Positions 6,558 through 7,748 of a DNA stretch of 7,748 nucleotides are shown here, in pieces. The notes beneath the pieces were generated by a model. It saw only the letters and a program-made list of their open reading frames with translations, searched no databases and was not told the DNA's origin. Position 1 is the stretch's first letter. Every line of letters starts with the position of its first letter. The stretch covers positions 1-7,748 of the forward strand of contig QQUL01000074.1 in NCBI GenBank assembly GCA_008501565.1. Direction: 5' to 3'. Origin of the DNA: Armatimonadota bacterium. Lineage in GTDB: Bacteria > Actinomycetota > Acidimicrobiia > Spongiisociales > UBA5794. A program made the translations under genes and the position numbers.

Positions 6558-7709
6558 ATGAACATCAATCCGGTGCTGCGGGACTTGGGGAACTACCCCG
6601 TGGCGACGATTCAGCAACGAGCCATCGACCGAAGGGAAGCGGGCCTACGCGTCATCGACTTCTCCATCGGCGACCCCAGAGAGCCGACGCCGAAGTTCAT
6701 TCCTGAGGCGATGCGCAGCGCGATCCCTGAGATCAGCCAGTATCCGACATCTGCTGGACTCGCAGAACTGCGAGCCGTCGTCGCTCACTGGGTCAGACGC
6801 CGGTACAACATCACCGTCGATCCCGCCACCCAGGTGATCCCGACATCGGGCTCGAAGGAAGCAATCTTCAATACGCACTTCGCGTTCATCGATCGAGACG
6901 CTGACGATGTCGTCGTGTTCCCGAGTCCCGGATATCCGGTGTACGAGCGCGGTGCGCTCTTTGCGGGCGCCCGACTTCACCGCGTCGTACTCGACGGTGA
7001 TTTCGTGATGCGAGCCCCTCTCATTCCATCGGCCGTCTTCGACGCCGCCAAGATCGTGTGGACATGCTCACCACACAATCCAACGGGTGCGGTCACGAGC
7101 GCCGAGGATCTTGCTGCGTTGTACGGAGAATGCCGCAAACGGGGAGTCTGGTTGTCGTCCGACGAGTGCTACGCCGACACGTACGAGGAGGACGTCTTCC
7201 CAAACGGTCCGGCATCGGTACTGGAGGTGGCTGACGACGGACTCGGGGGAGTGCTCGCCTTCTTCTCCCTTTCGAAACGTTCCGGCATGACCGGCTACCG
7301 CTCCGGGGCCATCGTGGGTGACCCGGTCGCCATCAAGGCCCTCAAGGAGTTGCGTTCCACCACGGGGACGGCATCGCCCGAGTTCGTGCAGGCGGCGGCC
7401 ATCGCGGCATGGTCGGATGACGAACACGCGGCAAGTCGACGAGCGGTATTTGCGGCAAAACGACGAATACTTGAACGTGCGTTCCTCAAACTCGGGCTTG
7501 ACGTCGTCGCCTCCCGCGCCGGGCTGTACATGTGGGTCAGGGTCGGAGACGACCTCGCCGTCACCGAACATCTCCTCGATCAGGGAGTCGTCGTATCCCC
7601 CGGCCGTTTTTTCGGAACCGGTGGAGAGGGCTACATTCGTCTTGCATTGGTGCCGGCTCTGGAAGAATGCGAGCTGGCTGCAGACGCTCTCGTCGAAGCA
7701 ATGAAGTGA
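6558..7709 (+). CDS. dapC: Succinyldiaminopimelate aminotransferase (DapC-type, fold type I PLP)
   Basis: This enzyme probably transfers an amino group from glutamate to N-succinyl-2-amino-6-ketopimelate, a step of the succinylase route to diaminopimelate and lysine. Numbered from ATG 6558 (383 residues), it shows FSIGDPREPTP (35-45), SGSKEAI (97-102, phosphate loop), FPSPGYPVYE, SPHNPTG (N174), SSDECYAD (D202, Y205), the PLP lysine K240 in FFSLSKRSGMTGYRSG with R248, and the C-terminal carboxylate-binding R361 in RLALVP. SDECY and SLSKRS with a following GYRSG fit DapC better than general aspartate aminotransferases or DapL, but substrate cannot be proved from sequence. A GTG at 6531 would add nine residues. 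ATG 6558 is preferred because the family N-terminus begins here and the -10 box fits it. Confidence 0.83.
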   Translation: MNINPVLRDLGNYPVATIQQRAIDRREAGLRVIDFSIGDPREPTPKFIPEAMRSAIPEISQYPTSAGLAELRAVVAHWVRRRYNITVDPATQVIPTSGSKEAIFNTHFAFIDRDADDVVVFPSPGYPVYERGALFAGARLHRVVLDGDFVMRAPLIPSAVFDAAKIVWTCSPHNPTGAVTSAEDLAALYGECRKRGVWLSSDECYADTYEEDVFPNGPASVLEVADDGLGGVLAFFSLSKRSGMTGYRSGAIVGDPVAIKALKELRSTTGTASPEFVQAAAIAAWSDDEHAASRRAVFAAKRRILERAFLKLGLDVVASRAGLYMWVRVGDDLAVTEHLLDQGVVVSPGRFFGTGGEGYIRLALVPALEECELAADALVEAMK

Positions 7710-7714
7710 GCAGC

Positions 7715-7720
7715 GGAGGA
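7715..7720 (+). promoter_or_regulatory. Ribosome binding site for the gene entering at the right edge
   Basis: GGAGGA lies in the short gap after the aminotransferase stop and three bases before the GTG at 7724. It is the strongest Shine-Dalgarno match I noticed in the window, although the spacing is tight. It implies that the downstream gene is translated from the aminotransferase transcript. Confidence 0.5.
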
Positions 7721-7723
7721 ACC

Positions 7724-7748
7724 GTGTCTCAGGAAGAATCGCCCCGAG
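7724..7748 (+). CDS. 5' end of an unidentified gene, truncated by the window
   Basis: A GTG start behind GGAGGA opens a frame reading VSQEESPR before the sequence ends. Only 14 bases separate it from the aminotransferase stop, so the two are probably in one operon. Another diaminopimelate gene would make sense by context, but eight codons are too few to identify the product. Confidence 0.45.

Noticed and set aside
1..7748. CRISPR array, tRNA or rRNA gene, insertion sequence, riboswitch, or defence island
   Set aside because: I saw no regular repeats, cloverleaf signatures, transposase motifs or long untranslated leaders by eye. Coding density leaves almost no room for them.

Overview
The window is a compact stretch of bacterial chromosome, roughly 60% GC by eye, with almost no non-coding DNA. 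The desulfurase-mnmA-ligA order, an actinobacterial-style DapC aminotransferase, and TAnnnT boxes placed for leaderless transcription all suggest an actinomycete-type bacterium (Actinomycetota). A deep lineage such as Acidimicrobiia is possible, but that is inference and not a phylogenetic result. I see no mobile element, CRISPR array, tRNA or rRNA. No gap exceeds about 60 bases.

Left block (+ strand, 1-4897): the 3' part of an alpha/beta-hydrolase-fold gene, a class I cysteine desulfurase, the tRNA 2-thiouridylase MnmA, and NAD-dependent DNA ligase LigA. The genes overlap one another: an ATGA overlap at 674-677, another at 1810-1813, and a 29-base overlap at 2861-2889. They therefore look like one translationally coupled operon. 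The desulfurase probably hands persulfide sulfur to MnmA for wobble-uridine thiolation. LigA keeps all its catalytic and zinc residues. The hydrolase has lost the nucleophilic serine of its elbow.

Middle block (- strand, 6496-4937): two envelope proteins, transcribed towards ligA. The first is a 133-residue protein with one membrane anchor and a probable beta-sandwich ectodomain. The second is a 370-residue protein with five predicted membrane helices, a Thr-rich linker and a C-terminal YceI-like lipid-binding domain. Both ectodomains are predicted to face outward. The short convergent gap after ligA holds no classical terminator, but a hairpin ends exactly at the ligA stop codon.

Right block (+ strand, 6558 to the end): a DapC-type succinyldiaminopimelate aminotransferase (lysine/diaminopimelate synthesis), then the first eight codons of a further gene behind a strong ribosome binding site. 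The 61-base divergent gap at 6497-6557 carries a -10-like box exactly 6 bases before the ATG on each side, consistent with two back-to-back leaderless promoters.

Most of the window is conserved housekeeping DNA. The least conventional parts are the nucleophile-less hydrolase, the five-helix YceI protein with its small partner, and the mirrored leaderless promoter. I found no clear new defence or mobile system.
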